From NCBI GenBank assembly GCA_903911455.1, contig CAIWDQ010000267.1, forward strand, positions 1 to 15,836: DNA of 15,836 nt, given 5' to 3'. Below, piece by piece: positions 5,824 through 13,550 of the stretch (position 1 is the stretch's first letter; each line of letters starts with the position of its first letter). The stretch is from an uncultured bacterium. Its GTDB lineage: Bacteria > Bacteroidota > Bacteroidia > Bacteroidales > JACABE01. Below the pieces are notes generated by a model that saw only the letters and a program-made list of their open reading frames with translations, did not search any database and was not told where the DNA came from. The translations under genes and the position numbers were made by a program.

Positions 5824-6465
5824 TTAATTGTTTTGTATTTTTTCCTTAAAACCCCAGTATTCTAAAGCTCCCTGAGGATATATTATAAACTCAGCTTCCC
5901 CACCAAACCTACTCATCGGGAAAGCCTTGTAACCCTTACAATGTATTTTTATATCAGCATCGAACCGGATGCCATCAGCAGTACTGCCTTTAGGTTCTTC
6001 ACCCCTTGCTTGGCTTATGATGATAATCATTTTACCATGCAATTCGCTTTTCATGTCAATGTATTCCGAATATTTAAGCCTTGAATATTGAATTGAATCT
6101 ATTAGTAATACATCAGGACTTTTATGCTTTTTGTATCTTATAATAGTATTGGCAATCGGTTCACGATCCAATAAAATAAACTTCCTTTTTTGCTCTTCCA
6201 GTCTGGCACGTTCTATTGCATTTGCCATACTTAAACTATCACCTTGTTCCAAACTGTTATAACCTACCCTTAGTCCAAGCTCACATAAATACCTGGCAAT
6301 TTCCAAAGCAAGTGAAGTCTTACCACTACCACTACTTCCCCATATCAACCATACAGAAGCAAGTTCAGGTTGTCCAAAGCTATCTTTAAACTTATCTTCA
6401 AAAGACAACACATTCCGTTTCTTCTGAAGTATCTCTGTAACCGATTTTGCTCTGTTTGTTTTCAC
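5824..6465 (-). CDS. Phage RecA-fold P-loop ATPase
   Basis: The 213-residue product has Walker A GSSGSGKT (43-50), Walker B VLLIDS (119-124, Asp123) and a SQARGEEPKGSTADGIRFDA segment (151-170). That last segment resembles the loop 2 and C-terminal motifs of RadA/DnaB-type RecA folds. The C terminus is beta-rich (SRFGGEAEFIIYPQ). It is shorter than RecA or DnaB, essentially a bare ATPase core, and similar stand-alone ATPases follow MuB in Bacteroidetes transposable phages as far as I recall. It probably acts on DNA during replication or transposition, but the substrate is unknown. The start is a GTG at 6465. Confidence 0.82.
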   Translation of the reverse strand: MKTNRAKSVTEILQKKRNVLSFEDKFKDSFGQPELASVWLIWGSSGSGKTSLALEIARYLCELGLRVGYNSLEQGDSLSMANAIERARLEEQKRKFILLDREPIANTIIRYKKHKSPDVLLIDSIQYSRLKYSEYIDMKSELHGKMIIIISQARGEEPKGSTADGIRFDADIKIHCKGYKAFPMSRFGGEAEFIIYPQGALEYWGFKEKIQNN

Positions 6466-6512
6466 CGTTTAAATACTGTTTAAATAGTTAAATTTCAATT
6501 GTAATTAGTGAT

Positions 6513-7358
6513 TTATAAACTACGTTTATATGCGTGAATCATTTTCTTAACCCTTCTCAAATCACCGTCACATTCATTAGTAATCTTGGCAATTTCCTTT
6601 TTATCCTGAACACCATTTGCAATACAAATTGCCTGTACATCCACTGTATTTACACCACGAAGTGAAATAAACTTCTTACCTATCCTTGAATAGATTTCTT
6701 TATAGCCTTTGCGGTTCAATCGCAATCCCTTTCTTATCCTTTTTTCTAAATGGTCAGTTGCACACATTATGATCCCGCAATGATCTTCCAATTCGTTGTA
6801 CAATGTGATAAAGAAATACAGTACTTGGTCAGTAAGTTTGTCTGCTTCGTCCATTATGATAATAGGATTCTGAGTAGTTTTTAAAGCCCGGATAATTTCA
6901 TTCATCAGTTCACCAACGTTAAGTCCCGAACTATCCCTGCCAAGCTGCTGAAGCAATTCGCAAAGGAATAATTTACGATTCCAGTACTCCTTACAATTAA
7001 GAACGATAGCATTTTTATTGTTAAACATAAAATGTTTGATAGCTTCTGTTTTACCAATACCGGCATCCCCAACAATAGCTGAGACTACGTGAAACTGTTT
7101 TGAATCATTAAGCAGATCCGTCATCATTTTAAAATCTCTGGTCTCCACCACAACCCATTCGTCATTTTTATAACCTATTTGACTGGCAATATTCATCCAC
7201 ATTTTATCATTCACCAGTTCCCAGTTATCATTCAATATCTGGCTTACGGTTGCAGAGCTCACACCGCTCATGCTGCTTGCAGCTTTATTCTGACTGCCGT
7301 AACGTTCGCAGTAATTTTGTAAAGCTTCTTTAATCTTATTTTTGTCTATGTTTTGCAT
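6513..7358 (-). CDS. MuB-type AAA+ transposition target-capture ATPase
   Basis: The 281-residue product has an N-terminal helix-turn-helix (about residues 20-45, GSQNKAASSMSGVSSATVSQ), then an AAA+ core: Walker A GDAGIGKT (97-104), Walker B IIIMDEAD (166-173) and a sensor-1-like MCATD (198-202). The end is lysine-rich (GDLRRVKKMIHAYKRSL). The HTH plus AAA+ layout and the size match Mu B (312 aa), which binds target DNA, stimulates the transposase and provides target immunity. It follows the transposase genes, as in Mu, but is separated from them by the NdpA-like gene. Confidence 0.93.
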   Translation of the reverse strand: MQNIDKNKIKEALQNYCERYGSQNKAASSMSGVSSATVSQILNDNWELVNDKMWMNIASQIGYKNDEWVVVETRDFKMMTDLLNDSKQFHVVSAIVGDAGIGKTEAIKHFMFNNKNAIVLNCKEYWNRKLFLCELLQQLGRDSSGLNVGELMNEIIRALKTTQNPIIIMDEADKLTDQVLYFFITLYNELEDHCGIIMCATDHLEKRIRKGLRLNRKGYKEIYSRIGKKFISLRGVNTVDVQAICIANGVQDKKEIAKITNECDGDLRRVKKMIHAYKRSL

Positions 7359-7381
7359 AATTGAAATTATTTATTGATTGA

Positions 7382-8425
7382 TTAATTTTCTTCTTTATAA
7401 AGAAGTTTATAGAATTTTAAACCTGTTGTTTCATCAACTCCCTGTTCAATAAATTTAGAATCTCCATGTATATATAAGTGGAAGTTTTTATCCAGTTTAA
7501 TTACGCTCTTAAACTGCTTTGCTTGTTTTTTTATACAATCTTCACTTATTTCAAAATCGTCTGGTATTTTAACATCTCTATCGTTTTCAAACTCCTTTTT
7601 ATAGTTTTTAAATCCTTCAATAATTTCAGGTTGTTTAAATATTTCATTTGAGTAATCTTCAATGCTAAAACTGTCATTATCTTTCAAAAATGTATTTGAA
7701 TTATTAAGCATTTCTGCCTGTACAGCTCCACTTATTTCATATTCATTTGGAAGTTGTTCCTTAACAAAGCTTTTAATTAAATTGGTAAGATTCTTTGTAT
7801 GATGGTAGTCATCTTGGCAGGCTCTTAAATGTAGAAAATCATCAATCCAATATAAAGCTTCACCACCTTTAGATAGATTATCTATAACAGCTACTTTATA
7901 TCCTTCTTTTCTATTTATATCAAATATAAAACACCCTTTATCAAGTATATTAATATTAATACCTCTATCTAAATCAATATTAATATTACCATCAGTAGAT
8001 TTATTTTTTAAATAAGTATCTTTATGTTCAGATTTAAATATACCTATTGCATTACATGGTTCACCATCTAATAAAACATCTTTAAAAGTTGCTATATATA
8101 CAATCCCACCCTTAATTTTTGGATGTACTGATTGTTCATATAAATGTTTTGCAATATTTATTGACTCATCATGAAGTGATTTTGGCCAATTAAAAATATT
8201 ATCAGCATAATAAAATACTTCATTTAAATTAGTATCTGTTTCATGTGTAAAATTGAATAATTCATTTTTACAAAATGATGAACAGAAATATTTAATTAGT
8301 ATTTCTTCTGTTTCTTCATCTAAAATGATGATATTTTTTGAAAACATTACACCTTCTTCTAAAGTTTTGTTTCCTACTTGGTGAATCACAACTTCACCGA
8401 TTTTTGTGTTCATAAAATTTATCAT
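7382..8425 (-). CDS. Nucleoid-associated protein, NdpA/YejK (NA37) family
   Basis: The 347-residue product has the family opening IGEVVIHQVGNKTLEEGVMF. It then shows FTHETDTNLNEVFYYADNIF, IAKHLYEQSVHPKIKGGIVY, AIGIFKSEHKDTYLK, LDKGCFIFDI, ALYWIDDFL and, near the end, KSVIKLDKNFHLYIHGDSKF. These fit the Bacteroidetes branch of the NA37 nucleoid-associated family, and the length is close to E. coli YejK (335 aa). Family members bind DNA in the nucleoid, but their exact role is not well defined. Finding it between MuA and MuB genes is unusual and suggests a part in transposition, target choice or chromatin takeover. Met5 is an alternative start. Confidence 0.85.
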   Translation of the reverse strand: MINFMNTKIGEVVIHQVGNKTLEEGVMFSKNIIILDEETEEILIKYFCSSFCKNELFNFTHETDTNLNEVFYYADNIFNWPKSLHDESINIAKHLYEQSVHPKIKGGIVYIATFKDVLLDGEPCNAIGIFKSEHKDTYLKNKSTDGNINIDLDRGININILDKGCFIFDINRKEGYKVAVIDNLSKGGEALYWIDDFLHLRACQDDYHHTKNLTNLIKSFVKEQLPNEYEISGAVQAEMLNNSNTFLKDNDSFSIEDYSNEIFKQPEIIEGFKNYKKEFENDRDVKIPDDFEISEDCIKKQAKQFKSVIKLDKNFHLYIHGDSKFIEQGVDETTGLKFYKLLYKEEN

Positions 8426-8466
8426 AATCGTATTTATTTATTTGATTTATATTATTATTAATTGAT

Positions 8467-9966
8467 TTAGTACATATCATATAGTGATACATTATCCTCT
8501 TCTACATCAGCAATAGCCATACTTACTTCCTTCATATACTCACCCAAGCTTCCAGCTTTTTTTTGTCTCTCCTTTGGAGAGGTTGGAGAGGTCTTCACAC
8601 CTTTTACCTTCGGCATTACCAACCCATGCTGCCCCGGATGCTCACCCTGACGCTCAAGTAAAGCTTCTGATTCTTCCTGAACTTGTAATCTTATAACTTT
8701 ATTAGCAAGCTCCATGCTCTTAATAAATGCCATATCACCTTCCATTTGTTCCTGAACATTCCTTTGTATTTTAATATATGGGTGTAAGTGAGCTACAAAC
8801 CTGAACCCGGTTGCATCCTGCGTGTAAATGGCAGCCAGTGTCATATCTTCAGGATCGTATTTTACATAAAATTTACGATCAACATTATTAGAAAGGAATG
8901 CTAAGTCAGGTTTACCTTCAGGTGTCAATACCTCATAAGCAAATCTTTCTTTCTTAACCTGTATCTCAATACCCGAAGCTCTGTATGTATTTGGTTTATC
9001 TGTCATCAACCAGAAGATGTCAATCATATCCCAAAGTTCTAACTTTTTAGTCCCTTCATTAACACTATTTCTATACATTTCAATGCGTGCTATCCCTGTT
9101 TTAGGGTGAGGAGCATTATTCCATTCCTCACGACGTTTACGATAAATCTCTTTTATCTCAGGCAGGGTAGGAAGATTGTTTTTATTAGCCAACACAAACT
9201 CCATGTTCACTTTCGATTCCAGTTTAACAGCCTGAATGTTCTGCCCTGTAAAAAACCAGTCCTTATGCAAGAATTGTGATTGGAATCTTCCGAATATACT
9301 TTCAATAGTTTTTGATTTGCCATTATAAGGAGCGGTGTTTAATGATAGGTGTGCAATCTGCTGAAGGAAACCTCCTGTATTTAGTTTTGAGTGTCCGCCC
9401 TGATTGTCATATTTTAATTCGTAAGGTTTATGTTCCGAAAATTTAAGGGCAGATTTAAACGCATGGTACTGGGCTTCGTAATCTTCCGTTTTACTAACGT
9501 GATGTCCCATTAAAACTTCACTATAAGTATCAATAACTTCATAAACGGTGCAAGTTTCAACCTTACCGGATTCATTTAAGTAGAAATAATTTAATTTAGT
9601 ACCGTCGCTATACCACAATGAGTCTCTTAAAGTAGGCATTAAAGTCCTGTGCTGACGTGTGTATTTTTCCTTAAAGTTAAGTTCACCATAACGTGAAGCA
9701 TACCATTTTGGCTTTATTTCAGGTTTATTCAGATAAATATCTATAGCCTCAAGGCTTTTCAGATGTTTCCAACCCTTTTCAATAGCTTTTACATTATATT
9801 CAAGATGTAATTGCGATAAAGTAACCATGTTGTGCATCGAACTATAGCGAGCCACTAACCATTCTCCAGCTTCAGCAGTTATCTTCTGCGAATTATCATT
9901 CCCATAATTACTAATTAATGAAATATAACCGCAATTCCTTACTGCTTTTCCTTTTACCAACAGCAC
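8467..9966 (-). CDS. MuA-type DDE transposase, catalytic and C-terminal part (split gene)
   Basis: These 499 codons hold the RNase H-like integrase core. The triad is Asp121 (YSDGTKLNYF), Asp187 (LKYDNQGGHSK) and Glu222 (KSKTIESIFGRF), with spacings of 66 and 35. A Mu-type beta-barrel region follows (SGIEIQVKKERFAYEVL, RKFYVKYDPEDM), then a charged tail that would contact MuB. The enzyme would join phage ends to target DNA. The only start for this frame alone is GTG at 9966, and the first 20 or so codons overlap the upstream ORF in a +1 frame. The N-terminal end-binding domains are in that upstream ORF, so the two together (about 640 aa) equal one MuA (663 aa). Confidence 0.93.
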   Translation of the reverse strand: MLLVKGKAVRNCGYISLISNYGNDNSQKITAEAGEWLVARYSSMHNMVTLSQLHLEYNVKAIEKGWKHLKSLEAIDIYLNKPEIKPKWYASRYGELNFKEKYTRQHRTLMPTLRDSLWYSDGTKLNYFYLNESGKVETCTVYEVIDTYSEVLMGHHVSKTEDYEAQYHAFKSALKFSEHKPYELKYDNQGGHSKLNTGGFLQQIAHLSLNTAPYNGKSKTIESIFGRFQSQFLHKDWFFTGQNIQAVKLESKVNMEFVLANKNNLPTLPEIKEIYRKRREEWNNAPHPKTGIARIEMYRNSVNEGTKKLELWDMIDIFWLMTDKPNTYRASGIEIQVKKERFAYEVLTPEGKPDLAFLSNNVDRKFYVKYDPEDMTLAAIYTQDATGFRFVAHLHPYIKIQRNVQEQMEGDMAFIKSMELANKVIRLQVQEESEALLERQGEHPGQHGLVMPKVKGVKTSPTSPKERQKKAGSLGEYMKEVSMAIADVEEDNVSLYDMY

Positions 9967-10360
9967 TCATTCTTCTTATCTGCTTTTCAAACACCATTTG
10001 AATAGTATTTAAAAGTGTCGCTTCATTAGTGTATAGTGCAACCTTCTCAGTACTCAAATAAACATTAGTGTCAAGTTCCAATTCTTTAAAGAACACCCGG
10101 GCTTTTTCGTCAGTTACTATATTATCTATATAACTTCCGGTAGCTGCTTTTTCAATAGTACCGAATTCATTTATTATAGCCTCTCGATAATCTCTTCTCA
10201 TACGATTATTTACTTCAATAAATATATCTCTTCCATTACCTCCCCTACCATGTTTTATAAAATGACCTCTTTTCACACCATCTTTATAAGCATAATACCC
10301 AAACATATCAATAAATTGATGCCCGGTAATACAGTTTATATTATTATATGATGTGTACAT
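9911..10360 (-). CDS. MuA-type transposase, N-terminal DNA-binding part (split gene)
   Basis: The 149-residue product contains YYAYKDGVKRGHFIKHGRGG, NGRDIFIEVNN and MRRDYREAI. This resembles the winged-helix start of Mu A (a GG-x-x-x-EYDV-type strand followed by a helix), which binds the phage enhancer and ends. The last residues (SSKELRLYFIN) have no counterpart and follow two A4 tracts (minus strand, 9952-9955 and 9946-9949). Moving +1 at either tract continues into the catalytic ORF. Explanations are a recent one-base insertion, a sequencing error, a programmed +1 shift, or two separate subunits with GTG re-initiation. ATG start at 10360. Confidence 0.8.
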   Translation of the reverse strand: MYTSYNNINCITGHQFIDMFGYYAYKDGVKRGHFIKHGRGGNGRDIFIEVNNRMRRDYREAIINEFGTIEKAATGSYIDNIVTDEKARVFFKELELDTNVYLSTEKVALYTNEATLLNTIQMVFEKQIRRMSAVGKRKSSKELRLYFIN

Positions 10361-10366
10361 ATATTG

Positions 10367-10576
10367 TTAATTGTTTATTGATTTAACAGTACTTTCAATC
10401 TTATTAAAGCAATAATCAATAGCACCACAGGTATCTTTTCTTTCTCCATTCAATATAAATGTGAGTAATGTTTTAGAAATTTTTAAATCTTCAGCAATCA
10501 TAGTTAAATTAAGCTCCTGACGTAACTTTTGAATCAGGTCTCTCTTTTCTTGAAATGTTAAATCTTTAGTTAGCAT
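10367..10576 (-). CDS. Small Ner/Cro-like DNA-binding protein (first leftward gene)
   Basis: The 69-residue product carries LNLTMIAEDLKISKTLLTFI followed by LNGER (residues about 23-47), which reads as a helix-turn-helix. It is the first gene after the leftward promoter and lies opposite the repressor. In Mu this place is held by Ner, a small HTH protein that turns down early transcription and repressor synthesis. The two cysteines near the C terminus (DTCGAIDYCFNK) are unremarkable. The role is inferred mainly from position and the HTH pattern. It ends 6 nt before the transposase start. Confidence 0.7.
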   Translation of the reverse strand: MLTKDLTFQEKRDLIQKLRQELNLTMIAEDLKISKTLLTFILNGERKDTCGAIDYCFNKIESTVKSINN

Positions 10577-10597
10577 ATAAACTTTGATTTTTTTTAT

Positions 10598-10677
10598 TAC
10601 TTTTGTAAATCTTTTTTACGCTGCAAAGATAATACTTAATATTTAGGAATTCCATAATACTAGACATTTATTAATGT
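10598..10677. promoter_or_regulatory. Divergent early/repressor promoter region with candidate operators
   Basis: On the minus strand TATCTTTG (10631-10624) fits the Bacteroidetes -7 consensus TAnnTTTG, with TATG (10656-10653) as a degraded -33 element 21 nt upstream. This would drive the leftward operon. On the plus strand TACTTTTG (10598-10605) could be the -7 of the repressor promoter, without a clear -33. An imperfect 20-bp palindrome centred on GGAATTCC (10640-10659) lies across the leftward promoter spacer. A second dyad, ACATT-4-AATGT (10664-10677), lies beside it. Both are candidate repressor or Ner-like binding sites. Confidence 0.6.
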
Positions 10678-10705
10678 TAAATTTTTGTTAAATAATTTTT
10701 ATGAA

Positions 10706-11389
10706 ATGTATTTGATTGACAATATAAGGAATATAAGGAAGTTAAGCAAACTCACTCAAAGTGAATTTGCCAATAAATTAGGCATAGGTCGAACAGTTTT
10801 GTCCAATATTGAGATCGGAGTAACCAAACCCGACATAGATATCATAAGTAAAATTGCCCAATTTCATGGAATCTCTATGGATGATTTATATAATCTTGAA
10901 ATTTCTTATGATGCTATTCCTAAAAAGCAGGCACGAACTAAAAAAATAATTAATTTAATAAAAGAACCGGCTATTAAATATGAAAAGGGAATCCCTCTTA
11001 TTCCTATCAGTGCAATGGCTGGTTTTGCAAATGGAGATACTCAGGTTATAGATTATGAGATTATAGAAAACTATGTTATACCTGAGTTTTTAGAGAAAGG
11101 AGTTAAGTATCTTATTCGTGTTGGTGGATCTTCAATGTATCCCAAATATTCTAATGGTGATTTACTTGCTTGTCGTCCGGTTCACGATCTTAGTTTCTTC
11201 CAATGGGGTAAAGTTTATGTCCTGGATACTGATCAAGGGCCGCTCGTCAAAAGATTATTCCAATTTAAAGAAGATAAAGACTTAATTGAATGTAGAAGTG
11301 ATAATCACCAAAACTATCCACCGTTTCAAATAGCCAAAACATCGATCCGAAAAATATCAATAGTAGTTGGTGTAATCCGCATAGAATAA
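10706..11389 (+). CDS. LexA/CI-type phage repressor (HTH plus S24 peptidase)
   Basis: The product has 227 residues from ATG 10706. The frame is open further up to a TTG at 10685, but the HTH begins right after the ATG. The N-terminal XRE helix-turn-helix reads SKLTQSEFANKLGIGRTVLS followed by NIEIG. The C-terminal S24 domain contains VGGSSMYPKYSNGD with nucleophile Ser143, GPLVKRLF with general base Lys182, and a likely Ala-Gly self-cleavage site in SAMAGFANGD (Ala105-Gly106). It is the only rightward prophage gene, placed like Mu c. By family knowledge it should keep the leftward operon off and be inactivated by RecA-stimulated cleavage after DNA damage. Mu's own c repressor lacks this peptidase domain. 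Confidence 0.94.
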   Translation: MYLIDNIRNIRKLSKLTQSEFANKLGIGRTVLSNIEIGVTKPDIDIISKIAQFHGISMDDLYNLEISYDAIPKKQARTKKIINLIKEPAIKYEKGIPLIPISAMAGFANGDTQVIDYEIIENYVIPEFLEKGVKYLIRVGGSSMYPKYSNGDLLACRPVHDLSFFQWGKVYVLDTDQGPLVKRLFQFKEDKDLIECRSDNHQNYPPFQIAKTSIRKISIVVGVIRIE

Positions 11390-11691
11390 TCAATAATTTT
11401 TTATACTCACTCTGTTTTATTGCTTATATAGTTGATATATTAATGTTTAAACACTTTTTTACTATATTTAAACGGTTTCTTTTATGGTATTATCTATTCT
11501 TTAATAATGTTTTTAGTATCGTTTTAAAGGTGTTTAAAATACTTATCTATATTTTATTAATATCTCTTTGCCCCTGCAACTGCCCCCCCAACTGCCCCCC
11601 CAACACATATTTTTCGTTTACATAAACAAAATAACATCATATTCCCGGCATCAGGAAAATGATATCAAATAGGTATCATTTAAATATAAAA

Positions 11692-11735
11692 AAAATAGCC
11701 TAAATATCGTATTATTATAATATTTAGGCTATTTT
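11692..11735. terminator. Bidirectional hairpin terminator between repressor and prophage end
   Basis: AAAATAGCCTAAATAT (11692-11707) pairs perfectly with ATATTTAGGCTATTTT (11720-11735), a 16-bp stem with a 12-nt loop. The minus strand leaves the stem in a run of eight T, good for stopping transcription entering from the host side. The plus strand ends in four T and can stop repressor transcripts. It would insulate the lysogenic prophage from host transcription. Confidence 0.75.
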
Positions 11736-11792
11736 CTGCCATTGTTGGTTATATCCATCAATAGTCCATTAAAAATCGTTTAAATGAAATTT

Positions 11793-11915
11793 AAAAACAG
11801 GCAAAACGATAGGCAAAATTAGTCAAAATGTATTTTTTGTTTTTACTGCCGTCAGTTTAAGTTATTAAAAAACAGGCAAATTTATATTTATTCCTTATAC
11901 TTTTTGTTTTTCGCC
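11793..11915. repeat. Duplicated terminal modules, candidate transposase-binding sites
   Basis: Two modules share the same paired elements. AAAAACAGGCAAA occurs at 11793-11805 and 11868-11880. TAYTTTTTGTTTTT followed within 3 nt by GCC occurs at 11831-11850 and 11898-11915. Extra GGCAAAA and GTCAAAA copies lie between. On the minus strand the outermost element contains GGCGAAAAAC, close to the RCGAAAR core of Mu A sites. Repeated sites at a terminus are what a MuA-type transposase needs to assemble a transpososome. Confidence 0.65.
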
Positions 11916-11921
11916 TCTTAG

Positions 11922-13490
11922 TTGGGATATACTTTTCTGAATTATACTGCACCTAATCTGATGCAAGGCAATACCTATAATCTAAAGTTTAAAGTTAAAT
12001 CACTTTCAGCTTTTAATTATGTAAAAGCATGGATAGATTATAACAATGATTCCACATTTAATAATACTAACGAATTGGTGCTTCAACTTAGTAATGTTAG
12101 TCAGGGGTTTTATAATCAGAATATCACTATCCCTACTACTGCTACTTCTGGTATCAAAAGAATGCGTATTCGAATGAATTCAGGATACAATTTTACCAAT
12201 GCCTGCGATACCACAACAATTGGACAAACGGTAGATTATACAGTTAATATTGGTGGGATAAATGATGTAGGTGTTGATTCAATTATAAGTCCAACAAATG
12301 TTGTTAATATTGGAGATGTTATATATCCAACAATTAAGATTCATAATTTTGGTAATACCACAATATCTAACTTCCCTTTGTGTTATACTATTAATAATGG
12401 GACAGGTATTTTTGATACTTATACAGGAACAGGTATAGTTCCCGGCAATACTGCTTATTTTACTTTTACTACACCTTATAATGTTATTCCTTCTAGTTTT
12501 TATATTTGCACCAATGTTCAAGCAGCTAATGATGTTTATGCTGCTAATGATATAAAATGCAAAAGCGTAGCGATAAACCTGGCTGCTAATGATGTAGGGG
12601 TAACGCAAATAATGCTACCATTGGATACAATTATCAATAACTCCACATCTAAAGTAAAAGTAGTCCTTCAAAACTTTGGAACAAATCCAATATTTTTGGA
12701 TACATTATATTATCAAATAGGTTCTCAGCCTATTGTTAAAGAAATATGGACAGGATATCTAGCACCTGTAGGTACAATTGGAGATTCCATACAATATACA
12801 TTTAATACTACATTTGTTGCCCCAGCAGGAGTAACATTAAATCTTTGTTCATGGTCAACATTAGCAAACGATCAATATGCAGGGAATGATAAAACCTGTA
12901 AACTAGTTAATCTTTGTCAGCTTCCATTAACTCCTGGGGCAATTACAAATGTTACAAGTCCGGGAACTCATACAGTTTATTTTGGTTCAATAGTTATTTT
13001 TTGTATTAACAATGTAAATAGTGCAACTTCATTCAATTGGATTTGTACTAACCCTGGTGCGGTTATTATAGGTTATCCTAATGATAGTTGTGTATTTATT
13101 CAATTTAATAATATTGGTGCATCAGGAAATTATTTTTTAAGTGTTCAAGCAATTAATTCATGTGGTATTGGCCAAAGTTCGCCTAATTATAATTTGTATG
13201 TAACATCTCCTGGTGGAGGAATTAAAGAATTAAATGCATCTAATAATATAAAACTTTCACCCAACCCAACATCTGATAAACTAAATATAAACATAGCTTC
13301 TGTTAAGAAAGGCAAAACTAAGTTCAGTATTTATAATATACAGGGAGCTAAGCTATATAATCAAGAAGATTTAATAACTACTGATACTTATAATAAGATA
13401 ATTAATGTAGGAACTTTAAAAGCAGGCATCTATTTTATAAAGATAGAAAATGATGATGGAGTTTATAATACTAAGTTTATTAAAGAATAA
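11922..13490 (+). pseudogene. 5'-truncated secreted GEVED/T9SS sorting-domain protein, probably interrupted by the prophage
   Basis: The frame gives 522 residues with no proper beginning: no signal peptide, a TTG as the only start, and an in-frame TAG at 11919-11921. It opens in the middle of a GEVED domain (YVKAWIDYNNDSTFNNTNEL, residues 34-53). Two related CARDB-like repeats follow, beginning NDVGVDSII and NDVGVTQIM, then an Ig/PKD-like segment with paired Cys. Last comes a type A T9SS C-terminal sorting domain (LSPNPTSDKLNINI, then GIYFIKI and KFIKE). The intact protein would be exported by the Por system and attached to the cell surface or released. The missing 5' part should lie beyond the other prophage end. 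Adhesin or enzyme scaffold roles are common for such proteins; none can be assigned here. Confidence 0.88.
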
Positions 13491-13521
13491 AAGATCTTAC
13501 CAAAGACATCATTTTATTTAG

Positions 13522-13529
13522 TAATTTTG
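13522..13529 (+). promoter_or_regulatory. Putative -7 element for the 144-aa gene
   Basis: TAATTTTG fits TAnnTTTG and lies 21 nt before the ATG at 13551. No convincing TTTG -33 box is seen at the usual distance, so this is a weak call. Confidence 0.35.
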
Positions 13530-13550
13530 GGGACTTAAAATCTATCTGCT

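Larger units (their letters stand above)
1..11921 (-). mobile_element. Mu-like transposable prophage, partial (one end plus early region)
   Basis: The gene order repressor, divergent small HTH gene, MuA-type transposase, MuB-type ATPase, GemA-like and DUF3164 genes matches the early region of Mu-like phages. The right boundary is inferred at about 11,916-11,921: repeated candidate transposase-binding modules end at 11,915, and a host T9SS gene resumes, without its beginning, just after an in-frame TAG at 11919-11921. The left boundary and the late genes lie outside the window. The exact terminal bases and the target-site duplication cannot be fixed without the other end. All prophage genes except the repressor run leftward. 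Confidence 0.88.
11390..11921. other. Non-coding prophage terminus
   Basis: This 532-nt stretch has no credible gene. It contains, left to right, a C-tract tandem repeat (11571-11601), an inverted repeat AAATGATA/TATCATTT (11657-11664 and 11674-11681), a strong hairpin (11692-11735) and two candidate end-binding modules (11793-11850 and 11868-11915). In Mu the region between the repressor gene and the phage end is likewise non-coding and holds the transposase sites. Confidence 0.7.

Noticed and set aside
11443..11625. 60-codon plus-strand open frame
   Set aside because: It is made of AT-rich, Phe/Leu/Ile-heavy codons and then the C-tract repeat; no plausible protein character, and it lies in the non-coding phage terminus.
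12279..12608. 109-codon minus-strand frame opposite the T9SS gene
   Set aside because: Its Ile/Asn/Ser-rich sequence is the complement of the real GEVED/CARDB coding frame.
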